Shown: positions 36,031 through 46,965 of the stretch, piece after piece
Position numbering within the stretch: the stretch's first letter is position 1
Layout of the letters: each line of letters begins with the position of its first letter
Assembly: GCF_003058085.1 (NCBI RefSeq)
Contig: NZ_QBUD01000001.1
Coordinates: 62,001-126,000, forward strand
Origin: Yoonia sediminilitoris
GTDB taxonomy: Bacteria; Pseudomonadota; Alphaproteobacteria; Rhodobacterales; Rhodobacteraceae
Reading direction: 5' to 3'
DNA length: 64,000 nucleotides
Notes under the pieces: generated by a model
Told to the model about the DNA's origin: nothing
The model's input: the letters and a program-made list of their open reading frames with translations, nothing else
Database searches by the model: none
Translations under genes and position numbers: made by a program

Positions 36031-36047
36031 TGAAACTAAAAGTCTCA
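36031..36047. promoter_or_regulatory. Candidate operator between GMC and TRAP genes
   Basis: TGAAACT-AAA-AGTCTCA is an inverted repeat with 6 of 7 arm positions matching, centred in the 106-base divergent promoter region. It could be the site for the IclR-type regulator encoded downstream of the TRAP genes. This is inference from position only. Confidence 0.3.
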
Positions 36048-36073
36048 TTAATTGACAAAAGGGAGAGAGTGTC

Positions 36074-37306
36074 ATGGGAGTTGGAGATAACCTGAAGAAC
36101 ATTTCGCGGAGGGACCTGTTCAAGGTGGCGGGCACCTACGGGATGAGTTCCACGCTGATGGCAGCGGGGACATTCGGGGGCGCAATGAGCCTTGCGAATT
36201 TGGCATCTGCGGCGGAATCAACCTACGAAAAACGCTTTGCAAAGCCAGCAAAATATACGCTGAAGTTCGGTGCTTCGGGCTTTAACGCGCGCAACCTGCT
36301 GATCGAGCGTGCGGGCGCGCTGGAATTTGCACGCGATCTGGAAAGCCGCACCGACGGTGAGATTCGCATCGAATTCATTGGTGACAACCAGATTTGCGGC
36401 CAGACGTCCTGCGTTGAGAAAACGCAGCAGGGGATCGTTGATATTTATGCGGCCTCCACCCAGAACTCTGCCGGTGGCGCACCTTACCTGAACGTGTTGG
36501 ACTATGCCTATATGTTCCGCAACCGTGCGGACCAGTACCACTTCCTTTATTCACCCGCATCCATGCGTCTGCTGCGTGAGCCTTATGAAAAGCGCCATGG
36601 TCTGAAGTTCCTGTTCAGCCACGCCGAACTGCGGGGCATCCAGTTGGGTCTGAACTTTGAAGACAAGCCAACAGTGACCTCGGTCGATGAACTCGCAGGC
36701 ACAAAGAACCGCGTGACCGGTACGCAACTTGGCCGGATCGCCATGGAAGCGCTGAACCTAAACCCGGTTCCGGTTGCATGGGAAGAAACACTTGATGGTC
36801 TCAAGCAGGGTCTGATCGACGGTGCGGAAACATGGGCGTCTGCGGTTGCATATGCCAACATGGCGCCGGTTGTGTCCCAGTCAGTTCACCTGAACTTCTT
36901 CTGCGGCACCGAGCATACAGCAATGTCAGCGTCCGTGTTTGATGGGCTTGAAGGTGAATTGCAGGATGCGGTTATGGAATCATCCTATCTGGCACAGGTC
37001 CACGTGCAGGCGGCAAACGAAGTTGCTTTGATCAACACAGTCGGCCAGTCTGATCCGCAACTGCCGGGTACAATTTTCGCACAGAACAACGTGCGCAATG
37101 CGTTCCTGTCGGACGCTGAAATCAAGAAAGCCGAAGAAATGTGCTCGCCTGAGTATCAGCCACAATTGTGGGAGCAGTGGCGCGAGCGTCTGAACGGCTG
37201 GTCCGGCGGTCTGGATACCTATCAGGAAATCTATGACGAAGTGCGCACAATTGATGCGAACACCTTGCCGGAAAATGTTGAGCCACGCCGTTGGTGGAAG
37301 GCATAA
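36074..37306 (+). CDS. TRAP transporter substrate-binding protein DctP, Tat-type signal
   Basis: Periplasmic solute receptor of 410 aa for a tripartite ATP-independent transporter. The N-terminus carries a twin-arginine motif, SRRDLFK (residues 11-17), and a hydrophobic stretch, so export by the Tat system is likely. The DctP fold shows LEFARDLESRTDGEIRIEF, TQQGIVDIYAAST, and ETLDGLKQGLIDGAETWAS. The ligand class is not evident. RBS GGGAGAGAG precedes the ATG. The membrane subunits follow after 120 bases; this gap includes an AT-poor stretch but no clear terminator. Confidence 0.93.
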   Translation: MGVGDNLKNISRRDLFKVAGTYGMSSTLMAAGTFGGAMSLANLASAAESTYEKRFAKPAKYTLKFGASGFNARNLLIERAGALEFARDLESRTDGEIRIEFIGDNQICGQTSCVEKTQQGIVDIYAASTQNSAGGAPYLNVLDYAYMFRNRADQYHFLYSPASMRLLREPYEKRHGLKFLFSHAELRGIQLGLNFEDKPTVTSVDELAGTKNRVTGTQLGRIAMEALNLNPVPVAWEETLDGLKQGLIDGAETWASAVAYANMAPVVSQSVHLNFFCGTEHTAMSASVFDGLEGELQDAVMESSYLAQVHVQAANEVALINTVGQSDPQLPGTIFAQNNVRNAFLSDAEIKKAEEMCSPEYQPQLWEQWRERLNGWSGGLDTYQEIYDEVRTIDANTLPENVEPRRWWKA

Positions 37307-37426
37307 TTGCCAAGGCTTGAAAAATAAGGCGGGCCGGCGGGGGAGAGGAACCTCTGCCGGCCTGTTTGCGCGATAAGGGCCGCTGGACAGGCGCGGTCCG
37401 AGAAAACAAAAGGGGGGGAGACCTGA

Positions 37427-38095
37427 ATGTCGATTTTGGCCGAGGCGGTGGCTATTGTTCCCGCTATTTTCTCTGGCAGCTCATGGGATATGCGCCAGGC
37501 ATTTGACACAGACGGCATGTGGCTGTTCTGTTTCGTCGCAACCTTCGTCGTCGGTTATCTGGCGCACCTGTTTTACAGGTTTGTACCATTCCTTGAGCGG
37601 CATCTTGAGCGCGGAATATCTGTGACCATGTATCTGATCATTGCAGCGATTATCTGCTGGGGTGTCATAGACAGGTTTGTATTTTCGAACCAATGGTCCG
37701 GGTCAACGACGGTGCCGCCCTTCCTGTTCATGGTCATGGCATGGTTTGCATGTTCGTATAACGTCAAACTGCGCACACACCTTAGCTTTAGCGAATTCCG
37801 CTCAAAAATGCCCCCGGCGGGCCAGATGGCCACGCTGACGATCGACGCCGCCCTGTGGTTGGGATTTTGCTGGATCGCGATCACGACCTCATTGCGCTTT
37901 ACGGTGTTGTCGGCCGACAACTTCCAACTTGTCGATGGCGTCGATGATGTCATGAAGTGGTGGTTCTATATCACCGTGCCAATCGCCTTTTCGCTAATGT
38001 CCGGTCGCGTCATTGGCAATTGGCTGGAAGATTGGGGCAACTACCGTTCGGGCGAGCCGATCATCAAACAAGCAGTTATCGGCGGAGATGTGTGA
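37427..38095 (+). CDS. TRAP transporter small permease subunit DctQ
   Basis: Small TRAP membrane subunit of 222 aa, somewhat longer than typical (about 160-200), with four to five hydrophobic helices (about 35-55, 67-85, 100-118, 137-158, 183-200). An AGGGGGGGAG ribosome site lies upstream. Sequence conservation in this family is weak; the call relies on topology and on position between DctP and DctM. Its stop shares one base with the dctM start (TGATG). Confidence 0.88.
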   Translation: MSILAEAVAIVPAIFSGSSWDMRQAFDTDGMWLFCFVATFVVGYLAHLFYRFVPFLERHLERGISVTMYLIIAAIICWGVIDRFVFSNQWSGSTTVPPFLFMVMAWFACSYNVKLRTHLSFSEFRSKMPPAGQMATLTIDAALWLGFCWIAITTSLRFTVLSADNFQLVDGVDDVMKWWFYITVPIAFSLMSGRVIGNWLEDWGNYRSGEPIIKQAVIGGDV

Positions 38096-39453
38096 TGACA
38101 GACGGAACATGGATTACACTGATATCATTGGGCGTGACGATCCTTTTCATGCTTGGGACTCCTGTGTTGCTGGTCATTTTCTACTGGGTGATCGGCTGTA
38201 GCTTTGTCATTGATCTGCCGTTGGCGAACACCGGCAACGAACTGATCAACGTTTTCAGCAAGGGCTTTGCACTGCTTGCGATGCCGCTGTTCATCCTGAC
38301 CGGTGACTTGATCAACCAGTCGGGCATTGCCCGACGATTGTCGGATTTTGCCTATTCCTGTCTGGGATGGTTGCGTGGCGGTCTGGCGATGGCGTCGATT
38401 GCGGCCTGTGGGCTCTTCGCGGCGATCTCGGGATCCAACTCGGCCACCACTGCGACGATCGGTTCAATGCTGCACCCCGAGATGGTCAAAGGCAAATATG
38501 ACGAACGGTTCTCCGCGGCCACGGCTGCTGCGGGCGGTACGGTCGGGATCATTATTCCGCCATCGATCATTTTCATCGTCTACGGCTTCCTGATGAACCT
38601 GCCGATTTCGGAATTGTTCATCGCAGGGATTCTTCCGGGGACCTTGATGGTGGTTGCGATGATGGCGGTTGCCTTCATTGTTTGCACGATCAACGGTTGG
38701 GGCATCCTGATCGGCCTGTCGTTCCAGCGGGTTGTCAAAACAGCTTTTGGCGCGTGGCTGGGGTTCTTTGCCATTGGTCTGGTGCTTTGGGGCATTTACA
38801 CCGGCAAGTTCTCTCCGACTGAAGCGGCAGGGGTTACTGTCGGGTTCTGCGTCTTTGTGGGATTGCTGTGCTATCCGCTGAACAAGATCATGGGAAGCGA
38901 TCCAGACGAGCCTGTTTCTGAAAAGAGCTTCATGTCGATGTTTGTGGTCGAAGGGTTCACCTTGCCAAGCATTCCCTCCATCGTGTCGCGGTCTGCGCAG
39001 ATCACCGGGATTCTGGTGCCGTTGATCGCGGTGTCAGTGGCGATGCAACAGGTGCTGTCATCATTGGGTGCCAAGGAATACATCGGTGATTTCGTGATCG
39101 GGATGGGTGGCTACTATGCCGTACTGTTCACCGCGATGGCGATTGTGTTTGTCACAGGCATGATCCTGGAATCGCTGCCCGTCACCATCATCCTTGCGCC
39201 GATTCTGGCGCCGATTGCAGTGTCGGTCGGGGTTGATCCGATCCACTTTGCCGTTGTTTTCCTTGTCGGTGCGTCAATCGGATTTATCACCCCGCCCTAC
39301 GGGTTGAACCTCTATGTGGCGTCGGGCGTCACGGGGGTTCCGTATTTCAGATTGTTGCGCTATTCGACGATGTACCTTGCCGCGCTGATCGCCGTTTGGC
39401 TCCTTGTGGCGCTGACACCAAGTCTCGCGCTGTATCTGGTACCAGTCCGATAG
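38095..39453 (+). CDS. TRAP transporter large permease subunit DctM
   Basis: Main TRAP permease of 452 aa with about twelve helices. Family blocks include KGFALLAMPLFILTGDLINQ, CGLFAAISGSNSATTATIGS, GGTVGIIIPPSIIFIVYGF and a C-terminal FITPPYGLNLYVASG. The ATG at 38095 overlaps the dctQ stop; the longer frame starting at 37957 lies inside dctQ and is rejected. It performs sodium-coupled uptake with DctQ and DctP. Confidence 0.95.
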   Translation: MTDGTWITLISLGVTILFMLGTPVLLVIFYWVIGCSFVIDLPLANTGNELINVFSKGFALLAMPLFILTGDLINQSGIARRLSDFAYSCLGWLRGGLAMASIAACGLFAAISGSNSATTATIGSMLHPEMVKGKYDERFSAATAAAGGTVGIIIPPSIIFIVYGFLMNLPISELFIAGILPGTLMVVAMMAVAFIVCTINGWGILIGLSFQRVVKTAFGAWLGFFAIGLVLWGIYTGKFSPTEAAGVTVGFCVFVGLLCYPLNKIMGSDPDEPVSEKSFMSMFVVEGFTLPSIPSIVSRSAQITGILVPLIAVSVAMQQVLSSLGAKEYIGDFVIGMGGYYAVLFTAMAIVFVTGMILESLPVTIILAPILAPIAVSVGVDPIHFAVVFLVGASIGFITPPYGLNLYVASGVTGVPYFRLLRYSTMYLAALIAVWLLVALTPSLALYLVPVR

Positions 39454-39460
39454 GGAAAAT

Positions 39461-40246
39461 GTGACAAAATCAGACGGGGACATCGGCGAAACGGCGGGTC
39501 AAATTCCGACAAACCTACGGCTTTTACTGCTGTTGGAGCATGTCGCCCGCGCCGGTGTCCCCGTGACCCCGTCTGCTGTCAACGAGCAGATGGGGCTACC
39601 CAAGCCAACAATCCACCGACTGTTCAGCACAGCCGAGGCCGAAGGTTTTCTGCAACGCGATATCGACGGTCGGTCGTATAGCCCCGGGCGGCGGATGCGG
39701 CGTCTGGCGATCGAGACCCTTTCGGCAGAGCGCGTGCGTGCTGTTCGACTGGTGGTGTTGCGCGCGGTGGCCAAAAAGGTCGGCGAAACCTGCAACATTG
39801 CCATCCCGGAACGCGAGGGCATGTACTATCTGGATCGCGTCGAAACCCACTGGCCGCTGCGCATTCAATTGCCCATCGGGACTGAAGTGCCGTTTCACTG
39901 TACGGCAAGCGGCAAGATGTACCTGTCCAGCTTGCGCCCAAGTTACCTTGATCGTTATCTGGGAAACTACGCGCTGGAAAAGATGACGGACAAGACCCTG
40001 ACGCAACCCGACCAGTTGCGCGAAGAGATTAACAAGACCCGCGCGCAGGGTTATGGCACCGATGACGAAGAATTCATGGCGGGCATGACGGCGATTGCAG
40101 TGCCCATACTTGATGGACAGGGACGGTTGGTTTCCACACTCTCGATCCATGCTCCTCGGCAGCGCCAATCAATTGAACAGCTAATTTCCTACCTTCATAC
40201 CTTGCGCGAAGCTGCCGCAGAGCTGGCAGCGATTTCAGGCGAATAA
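39461..40246 (+). CDS. IclR family transcriptional regulator
   Basis: Regulator of 261 aa. The N-terminal winged helix-turn-helix (residues 17-75) includes PVTPSAVNEQMGLPKPTIHR and FSTAEAEGFL. The C-terminal effector domain shows HCTASGKMYLSSL and GYGTDDEEFMAGMTAIAVPI, both IclR hallmarks. It starts with GTG, preceded by TAGGGA, seven bases after dctM, so it is probably co-transcribed with the TRAP genes. It likely controls the TRAP operon and the divergent GMC oxidoreductase gene. Confidence 0.93.
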   Translation: MTKSDGDIGETAGQIPTNLRLLLLLEHVARAGVPVTPSAVNEQMGLPKPTIHRLFSTAEAEGFLQRDIDGRSYSPGRRMRRLAIETLSAERVRAVRLVVLRAVAKKVGETCNIAIPEREGMYYLDRVETHWPLRIQLPIGTEVPFHCTASGKMYLSSLRPSYLDRYLGNYALEKMTDKTLTQPDQLREEINKTRAQGYGTDDEEFMAGMTAIAVPILDGQGRLVSTLSIHAPRQRQSIEQLISYLHTLREAAAELAAISGE

Positions 40247-40398
40247 ATACGCTTGGCCTCATCCGCTTTGCGCGTCGGATCGGTTGGGTCATGCAGCAAA
40301 TCCATCGCGTGGGGCCAAGCTTCGCACGGCGCTCGTCGCCGCCTCGTCGCCTAGACTGTGATTGGAAGAATTTTTGCAATCTTCGCCGCGCCGCCCTG

Positions 40399-40427
40399 TT
40401 GACAGGCCGAAGTTTGGTCCCTACCTA
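40399..40427 (+). promoter_or_regulatory. Sigma-70-type promoter of groES-groEL
   Basis: TTGACA (40399-40404) and TACCTA (40422-40427) are separated by 17 bases, immediately upstream of the CIRCE element. The -35 is a perfect consensus; the -10 is weaker. Confidence 0.55.
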
Positions 40428-40434
40428 CAAGCCG

Positions 40435-40461
40435 TTAGCACTCGGGCGTAGCGAGTGACAA
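40435..40461. promoter_or_regulatory. CIRCE element (HrcA operator) of groESL
   Basis: TTAGCACTC, nine bases, then GAGTGACAA. The left arm is a perfect CIRCE half-site and the right arm matches at 7 of 9 positions. It overlaps the expected transcription start 34 bases before groES, the standard place for heat-shock repression by HrcA. Confidence 0.93.
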
Positions 40462-40494
40462 CATTAAGGGAAACTGAACTGGAGAAGTTCTGAA

Positions 40495-40779
40495 ATGGCA
40501 TTTACACCACTTCACGACCGTGTACTGGTCCGTCGCATTGAAAGCGACGAAAAGACATCCGGCGGTCTGATCATTCCTGACAGCGCCAAGGAAAAGCCAG
40601 CCGAGGGCGAAATCGTAGCTTGCGGCGAAGGTGCACGCAAGGACAGCGGCGAGCTGATCCCGATGGCCGTCAAGGCAGGCGACAAGGTCCTGTTTGGCAA
40701 ATGGTCTGGCACGGAAGTGAAAATCGACGGCGAAGACCTGTTGATCATGAAAGAAAGCGACATCCTCGGCACAATGTAA
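40495..40779 (+). CDS. groES: Co-chaperonin GroES
   Basis: Heptameric lid of the GroEL chaperonin, 94 aa, cytoplasmic. It begins [20 protein letters not shown] and includes the mobile loop ([20 protein letters not shown]). Usual length. An AGAAG-containing ribosome site precedes the ATG. Transcribed with groEL from the CIRCE-controlled promoter. Confidence 0.97.
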   Translation: MAFTPLHDRVLVRRIESDEKTSGGLIIPDSAKEKPAEGEIVACGEGARKDSGELIPMAVKAGDKVLFGKWSGTEVKIDGEDLLIMKESDILGTM

Positions 40780-42498
<1,719 letters not shown>

Positions 42499-42525
42499 TC
42501 AGCCATCCATCTGGATGAAACGCGA

Positions 42526-42559
42526 AGGGCGGTCCTTTATCGGGCCGCCCTTTGTTTTT
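42526..42559 (+). terminator. Rho-independent terminator after groEL
   Basis: GGGCGGTCC and GGGCCGCCC form a 9-bp stem (one G-T pair) around TTTATC, followed by TTTGTTTTT. It begins about 28 bases after the groEL stop. Confidence 0.9.
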
Positions 42560-42679
42560 CTACAAACCTGTCGCGGCACGGTTTAATGGCTTGCATTGCT
42601 GCTGCTGGACGGTCCTTATGGTGGGCGGAACGGTATTTTTTCCGGACCCTGTTTCGACTTGCTGCGCAAGCCGACAGGC

Positions 42680-42728
42680 CGGGGGCTTTGCCCCCGGACC
42701 CCCAGAATATTTTCGGCCATAAGAAGCG
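42680..42728 (-). repeat. Dispersed palindromic repeat, copy B
   Basis: On the minus strand it reads CTTCTTATGGCC, then an AAATATTC core and GGGGG, and ends with the hairpin CCGGGGG-CAAAG-CCCCCGG (42680-42698). It lies between the groEL terminator and the acetyltransferase gene. The rest of 42560-42829 holds no recognised gene. Confidence 0.78.
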
Positions 42729-42829
42729 GAAGGACGAGCCACGCTTGCAGTATATCAGGTTAGCGGCAGACAGTTGGACAGGCACCACCGCAGGTGTCGA
42801 TTTTGCGCGTCCGACCGCAGGTTTGGGGC

Positions 42830-43333
42830 GTGGATAGCGTGGCGAGTGGACCCGATTTTGCACGGGAATTGCGCCGTGGTGAAGAGCGTCAGGTTAATGA
42901 TTTGCTGTGTGCGGCCTTTGATGGCCCTGCCGAGGCCGAACTGGTGCGCAGATTGCGCAAGGAGCGCAGCATCGCTGGTGAGACTGTACTGCCCTGGGAG
43001 GATGAAATTGTAGGCTATTTCGCCTTGTCACACATGCGCAGGCCAAAGGGCTGGATTTGTCTGGCTCCTGTTGCCATCAAACCGGATTTGCAGGGGCGTG
43101 GTTATGGCAAGCGTATGATGGGGTTGCTGAGTGAATGGGCGCGCCTATCACGGACGCCGGTGGTGGTCCTGGGCTCTGTGGGTTTTTACGAGAAGGCTGG
43201 TTTTTCGCAGGCGAAGGCGGCCAATCTGACGAGCCCTTATCCCATCGCAAACACAATGCTGGCGGGCATGGACAAGCCTGCCCCGGCGCAGAGGCTTGTC
43301 TATCCCGCCGCGTTTGACGGCGGTCACCTGTGA
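42830..43333 (+). CDS. GNAT family N-acetyltransferase (YhbS-like)
   Basis: Acetyltransferase of about 167 aa. The acetyl-CoA loop is LAPVAIKPDLQGRGYGKRMM, followed by VVLGSVGFYEKAGF, matching the YhbS-like group. GTG codons at 42830, 42839 and 42794 are possible starts and none has a strong ribosome site; 42830 is a compromise. Substrate unknown. It overlaps the next gene by GTGA (43330-43333), so the two are likely co-transcribed. Confidence 0.82.
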   Translation: MDSVASGPDFARELRRGEERQVNDLLCAAFDGPAEAELVRRLRKERSIAGETVLPWEDEIVGYFALSHMRRPKGWICLAPVAIKPDLQGRGYGKRMMGLLSEWARLSRTPVVVLGSVGFYEKAGFSQAKAANLTSPYPIANTMLAGMDKPAPAQRLVYPAAFDGGHL

Positions 43334-44166
43334 AGCTCTTTGCTCTCGTTGCGCTGACCATGACGGCCTTTGCGGCCAATTCGATCCTGAACCGGGTCGG
43401 GGTGGCCCGCTTTGGCATGAACCCAATGGACTTTGCGGCCCTCAGAGTTGTCGCGGGTGCTGCGATGTTATGGCTGTTGGTTTCACCTCGCCAGACTGGG
43501 CACCCGCCGTTGCGGACACTCCGGAGGGTCTGGGGCGCTGCGGCACTTGCGGTCTATATGATAGGCTTTTCATGGGCTTATATCAGTCTTGGCGCGGGTC
43601 TTGGTGCGTTGATCCTGTTCGGCGTTTTGCAGGTGGTTGTTTTTGGCTGGGCGGTCTGGACTGGTCAGACGATCCCCGCACTGCGCTGGGCGGGGGCGGG
43701 GATTGCCTTTGCCGGGCTTTGCGTTTTGCTGTGGCCTGCCGGGCAAGCGGCGGTGCCTCTTGGTGGATCGCTCGCGATGGCAGCTGCGGGTGCCAGTTGG
43801 GCGGTCTATACGCTGCTTGGCCAGTCCGAGCGTGATGCGCTGGGTGCAACGGCAGGCAACTTCTTGCTCTGCGTGCCACTGACGGGGCTGGCGATGCTGC
43901 TGACGGGTGGCGGTCCGCTGCCGGTCTTGGGGGTGCTGACGGCAATTGTCGCAGGTGCGGTCACGTCAGGTTTGGGTTATGCGTTGTGGTATCGCCTGTT
44001 GCCGTCCTTGCAGGCGACCGAGGCCGGAATTGCACAATTGAGCGTGCCTGTGATCGCGGTCATGGGGGGAACGCTTTTTTTACAGGAACCGGTCACACTG
44101 CGACTTGTGGTTGCGGGCCTGCTTGTGCTGGGCGGGATTGCATTGTCCCTTGTCGCGCGACGTTAA
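43330..44166 (+). CDS. DMT superfamily (EamA) transporter
   Basis: Inner-membrane transporter of 278 aa with ten predicted helices in two EamA repeats. The GTG start overlaps the acetyltransferase stop. The N-terminal helix [20 protein letters not shown] and the second repeat ([20 protein letters not shown]) are typical of metabolite exporters. Substrate unknown; amino-acid or metabolite efflux is common in the family. Confidence 0.9.
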   Translation: MKLFALVALTMTAFAANSILNRVGVARFGMNPMDFAALRVVAGAAMLWLLVSPRQTGHPPLRTLRRVWGAAALAVYMIGFSWAYISLGAGLGALILFGVLQVVVFGWAVWTGQTIPALRWAGAGIAFAGLCVLLWPAGQAAVPLGGSLAMAAAGASWAVYTLLGQSERDALGATAGNFLLCVPLTGLAMLLTGGGPLPVLGVLTAIVAGAVTSGLGYALWYRLLPSLQATEAGIAQLSVPVIAVMGGTLFLQEPVTLRLVVAGLLVLGGIALSLVARR

Positions 44167-44183
44167 GGTGTTATCTGCGAAGA

Positions 44184-44924
44184 ATGAAGAAACTGATTGC
44201 CTCACTTCTTTCCGTGCTCGGGTTCACGACAACCCCAGGCGCGCAGGCTGCGGCGCAGGAATGCGTGGTGATGCTGCACGGCCTTGCCCGGACCGAGAAT
44301 TCATTCACCCCGATGCAACTGGTGCTGGAGGAGGCAGGGTACCGGGTTGTGAACCGTGGCTACCCGTCAACCGAAGCAACGATCCAGACATTGGTTGAGG
44401 AGAATCTGGCTGAAGATGTTGCTGCGTGTGGTGATGCGCGGACCCATTTTGTTACCCATTCAATGGGCGGTATCTTGGTGCGTGCGTGGCTGACCAACAA
44501 CCGTCCCCCCAATATGGGCCGTGTTGTCATGCTGGGGCCACCAAATGCGGGCTCTGAATTGGTTGATATCTTTGGTGATTTCGAACCTTTCCAGTGGGTG
44601 AATGGTCCGGCGGGGCTTCAATTGGGCACGGAGGACGAGAGCTTTCCCAACCAGCTTGGCCTGCCCGCTTACGAGGTCGGCATCATCGCGGGAAACCGCA
44701 CGATGAACCCGATCTACTCAGCATTGATCGAAGGGGATGACGACGGGAAAGTATCTGTGGCCTCAACCCGTCTGCCGGGCATGACCGACCATATCGTGCT
44801 GCCTGTGACCCATACATTCATGATGAACAACCCGCTGGTGATCGAGGAAGTGCTGACGTTTCTTGCCCAAGGTCATTTTGATCCCGATTTGAGTCTGGCA
44901 GACGTTATTTTGCAGTTTGAATGA
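44184..44924 (+). CDS. Secreted alpha/beta hydrolase (lipase/PGAP1-like)
   Basis: Protein of 246 aa with an N-terminal signal peptide ([14 protein letters not shown]..., cut near GAQAAAQ). The hydrolase fold shows [16 protein letters not shown] (oxyanion region), the nucleophile elbow [14 protein letters not shown] with Ser in GHSMG-like THSMGG, and a late His in [10 protein letters not shown]. Probably an esterase or lipase acting outside the cytoplasm. ATG 44184 follows AGA-rich sequence; the 66-codon longer frame is rejected. It ends just before repeat copy D. Confidence 0.88.
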   Translation: MKKLIASLLSVLGFTTTPGAQAAAQECVVMLHGLARTENSFTPMQLVLEEAGYRVVNRGYPSTEATIQTLVEENLAEDVAACGDARTHFVTHSMGGILVRAWLTNNRPPNMGRVVMLGPPNAGSELVDIFGDFEPFQWVNGPAGLQLGTEDESFPNQLGLPAYEVGIIAGNRTMNPIYSALIEGDDDGKVSVASTRLPGMTDHIVLPVTHTFMMNNPLVIEEVLTFLAQGHFDPDLSLADVILQFE

Positions 44925-44930
44925 TGGTCT

Positions 44931-44963
44931 GCCTCCGGCGGGGATATTGGGGGCCACAAGAAG
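44931..44963 (-). repeat. Dispersed palindromic repeat, short copy D
   Basis: On the minus strand it begins CTTCTTGTGGCC, continues CCCAATATCCCC and ends GCCGGAGGC. It shares the first half with copies A-C but has a different end, GCCTCCGGCGGGG on the plus strand. It fills almost all of the gap between the convergent hydrolase and purK genes. A partial match to its end, GCCTCCGGCGG, occurs at 58235-58245. Confidence 0.6.
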
Positions 44964-46031
44964 TCAGCTTTTGACGATCCTGTTGACGTGCCCCATCTTG
45001 CGCCCGGGTTTGACTTCGGCCTTGCCATAGAGATGCAGGCTCACATCGGTTTTCGCAAGCGCTGGCAGCCGGTCCATATCATCGCCGATCAGGTTTTCCA
45101 TGACCACATCTGCATGGCGTGACCCATCGCCCAGCGGCCAGCCAGCCACCGCTCTGATGTGTTGTTCGAACTGGTCAATGGCGCAGCCGTTCTGGGTCCA
45201 GTGTCCGGAATTATGCACGCGCGGGGCGATTTCATTCACGATCAGCCCCTGGGGCGTGACGAAAAGCTCGACCCCCATGACCCCGACATAATCAAGCGCG
45301 TTCAGGATGCGCGCCGCGATCAGCACTGCATCTGTCCGCTGTGTTGGGTTGAGCCGTGCGGGCACGGTTGTTGTGCGCAGAATACCGGCCTCGTGCACGT
45401 TTTCGCCGGGGTCGTAGCAGGCAACCGACCCGTCGGGGCCCCGCGCGCCGATCACCGAAACTTCGTGACTGAAGTTGATGAACCCCTCCAGAATGGCGGG
45501 CGCGCGCGCGATGTCTGTCAGCGCAGATGCGGCGTCGTCAGCCGCCATGATCCGGGCCTGCCCCTTGCCGTCATACCCCATGCGCCGGGTTTTCAGTATC
45601 GCAGGTGCCCCGATTTCCGACAGCGCCGCAGTGAGCGTGTCCATATCGCTGACATCCGCGAAAGGGGCTGTTTGCAGACCCAAGCCTTGCAGAAATGTCT
45701 TTTCGGTCAGCCGGTCCTGGCTTGTGGCAAGTGCTGTCCGCCCCGGATGGATCGGACGAAGTGTTTCAAGCAAATCAAGCGCGCTTGTGGGGATGTTCTC
45801 AAACTCGTAAGTGATGACATCGACCGATTGTCCAAAGGCGGTCAGGGCGACACTGTCGTCATAGCTGGCGGTTGTGACCTTATGTGCGACGTCGCCTGCC
45901 GGAGGCATCGCGCCCGGTTCGAAAATATGGGTCCGCAGCCCCAGGCGTGCCGCGGCAACAGACAGCATGCGCCCAAGCTGGCCTCCGCCCAGAATGCCAA
46001 TCGTGGCGCCAATCGGCAGCGGGCTAGTCAT
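44964..46031 (-). CDS. purK: N5-carboxyaminoimidazole ribonucleotide synthase
   Basis: ATP-grasp enzyme of 355 aa that carboxylates AIR to N5-CAIR in purine synthesis. Begins [23 protein letters not shown]-grasp segments include [30 protein letters not shown] and [16 protein letters not shown] 46031 fits the family start; the longer frame to 46115 overlaps purE too far. It overlaps purE by 8 bases, as expected of a coupled purE-purK pair. Confidence 0.96.
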   Translation of the reverse strand: MTSPLPIGATIGILGGGQLGRMLSVAAARLGLRTHIFEPGAMPPAGDVAHKVTTASYDDSVALTAFGQSVDVITYEFENIPTSALDLLETLRPIHPGRTALATSQDRLTEKTFLQGLGLQTAPFADVSDMDTLTAALSEIGAPAILKTRRMGYDGKGQARIMAADDAASALTDIARAPAILEGFINFSHEVSVIGARGPDGSVACYDPGENVHEAGILRTTTVPARLNPTQRTDAVLIAARILNALDYVGVMGVELFVTPQGLIVNEIAPRVHNSGHWTQNGCAIDQFEQHIRAVAGWPLGDGSRHADVVMENLIGDDMDRLPALAKTDVSLHLYGKAEVKPGRKMGHVNRIVKS

Positions 46032-46512
46032 CGGTAGGCTCCTGCGGGATAGACGCCGACAGGTCGCTGCGCCATCTGTCCAGACGTGCCGCCAGTGCAG
46101 GGTCTTGCAATGCAAGGATACCTGCCGCCATCAGCCCTGCATTTGCCGCCCCCGCAGCGCCGATGGCCATGGTCGCAACAGGAAAGCCGCGCGGCATTTG
46201 CAGGATTGAATAAAGGCTATCAACGCCGGACAGGGCTTTGGTTTGTACCGGCACGCCGACCACGGGCACCCGTGTCTTGGAAGCCATCATACCGGGCAAA
46301 TGCGCGGCCCCGCCAGCGCCTGCGATGATGACCTGCAGGCCACGGTCAATTGCCGTTTTCCCATAGTCCCACAGCCGGTCGGGGGTGCGGTGGGCCGATA
46401 CGATCTTTTTCTCGTAAGGAACGCCGACAGCATCCAGAATGTCAGCTGCTTCGCGCATCGTCGGCCAGTCCGATTGACTGCCCATAATGATGCCCACCAA
46501 AGGTTGATCCAT
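46024..46512 (-). CDS. purE: N5-carboxyaminoimidazole ribonucleotide mutase
   Basis: Class I PurE of 162 aa; converts N5-CAIR to CAIR. Motifs [27 protein letters not shown] and [17 protein letters not shown] are diagnostic, with the catalytic His in SAHRTP. ATG 46512 follows AGGG at nine bases and gives the usual N-terminus; seven codons further upstream are also open. Upstream of purK. Confidence 0.96.
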   Translation of the reverse strand: MDQPLVGIIMGSQSDWPTMREAADILDAVGVPYEKKIVSAHRTPDRLWDYGKTAIDRGLQVIIAGAGGAAHLPGMMASKTRVPVVGVPVQTKALSGVDSLYSILQMPRGFPVATMAIGAAGAANAGLMAAGILALQDPALAARLDRWRSDLSASIPQEPTDD

Positions 46513-46578
46513 AGCATTTGCCCTGCGTTGCAAAAGGAACCGGCACTATAGCGACGGGCGGGCGGGCTGCAATGCGGA

Positions 46579-46797
46579 TCAGGCGATAATGTCGGGTGTA
46601 ATACGGTCCTCGAGTGCGACGATCCGGTCCTTCAGGGCGAGCTTTTGCTTCTTGAGCCGTTTGACGGTCAGCATATCGGCGCTGCCCCGATCCTGGAGCG
46701 CTTCAATCGCCTCATCGAGGTCACGGTGCTCACGCTTGAGCACTGCCAATTCGACGCGCAGAACTTCGCGTTGTTCCATTTTTGCGTTCGTGTTCAT
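46579..46797 (-). CDS. YdcH family (DUF465) protein
   Basis: Small helical protein of 72 aa. The heptad-rich sequence VLRVELAVLKREHRDLDEAI and LKKQKLALKDRIVALED matches the DUF465/YdcH coiled-coil family. Function unknown. ATG 46797 (MNTNAKMEQRE) is chosen; an internal Met at residue 7 is also possible. Divergent from hsp20. Confidence 0.88.
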   Translation of the reverse strand: MNTNAKMEQREVLRVELAVLKREHRDLDEAIEALQDRGSADMLTVKRLKKQKLALKDRIVALEDRITPDIIA

Positions 46798-46874
46798 CGG
46801 TGGTTTGCCCAATTCTATCCATGATGACAGGTCCCTAGGATAATACCATATGCTGATTCTTCCTAACGCTTCCT

Positions 46875-46903
46875 CTTGATCAAGACCAAAACAGGCCCCA
46901 TAT
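46875..46903 (+). promoter_or_regulatory. Heat-shock sigma (RpoH) promoter of hsp20
   Basis: CTTGATC (46875-46881), 14 bases, then CCCCATAT (46896-46903). This closely matches the sigma-32 consensus CTTGAAA-N13/14-CCCCATNT and lies 60 bases before the hsp20 start. It overlaps an alternative start at 46876, which is therefore unlikely. Confidence 0.75.
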
Positions 46904-46965
46904 CTTGGGCAAGGTCGCCGAAATGGGACCAAATCGACAGTCGCTTGCATGAAGGGCATGTCCAA

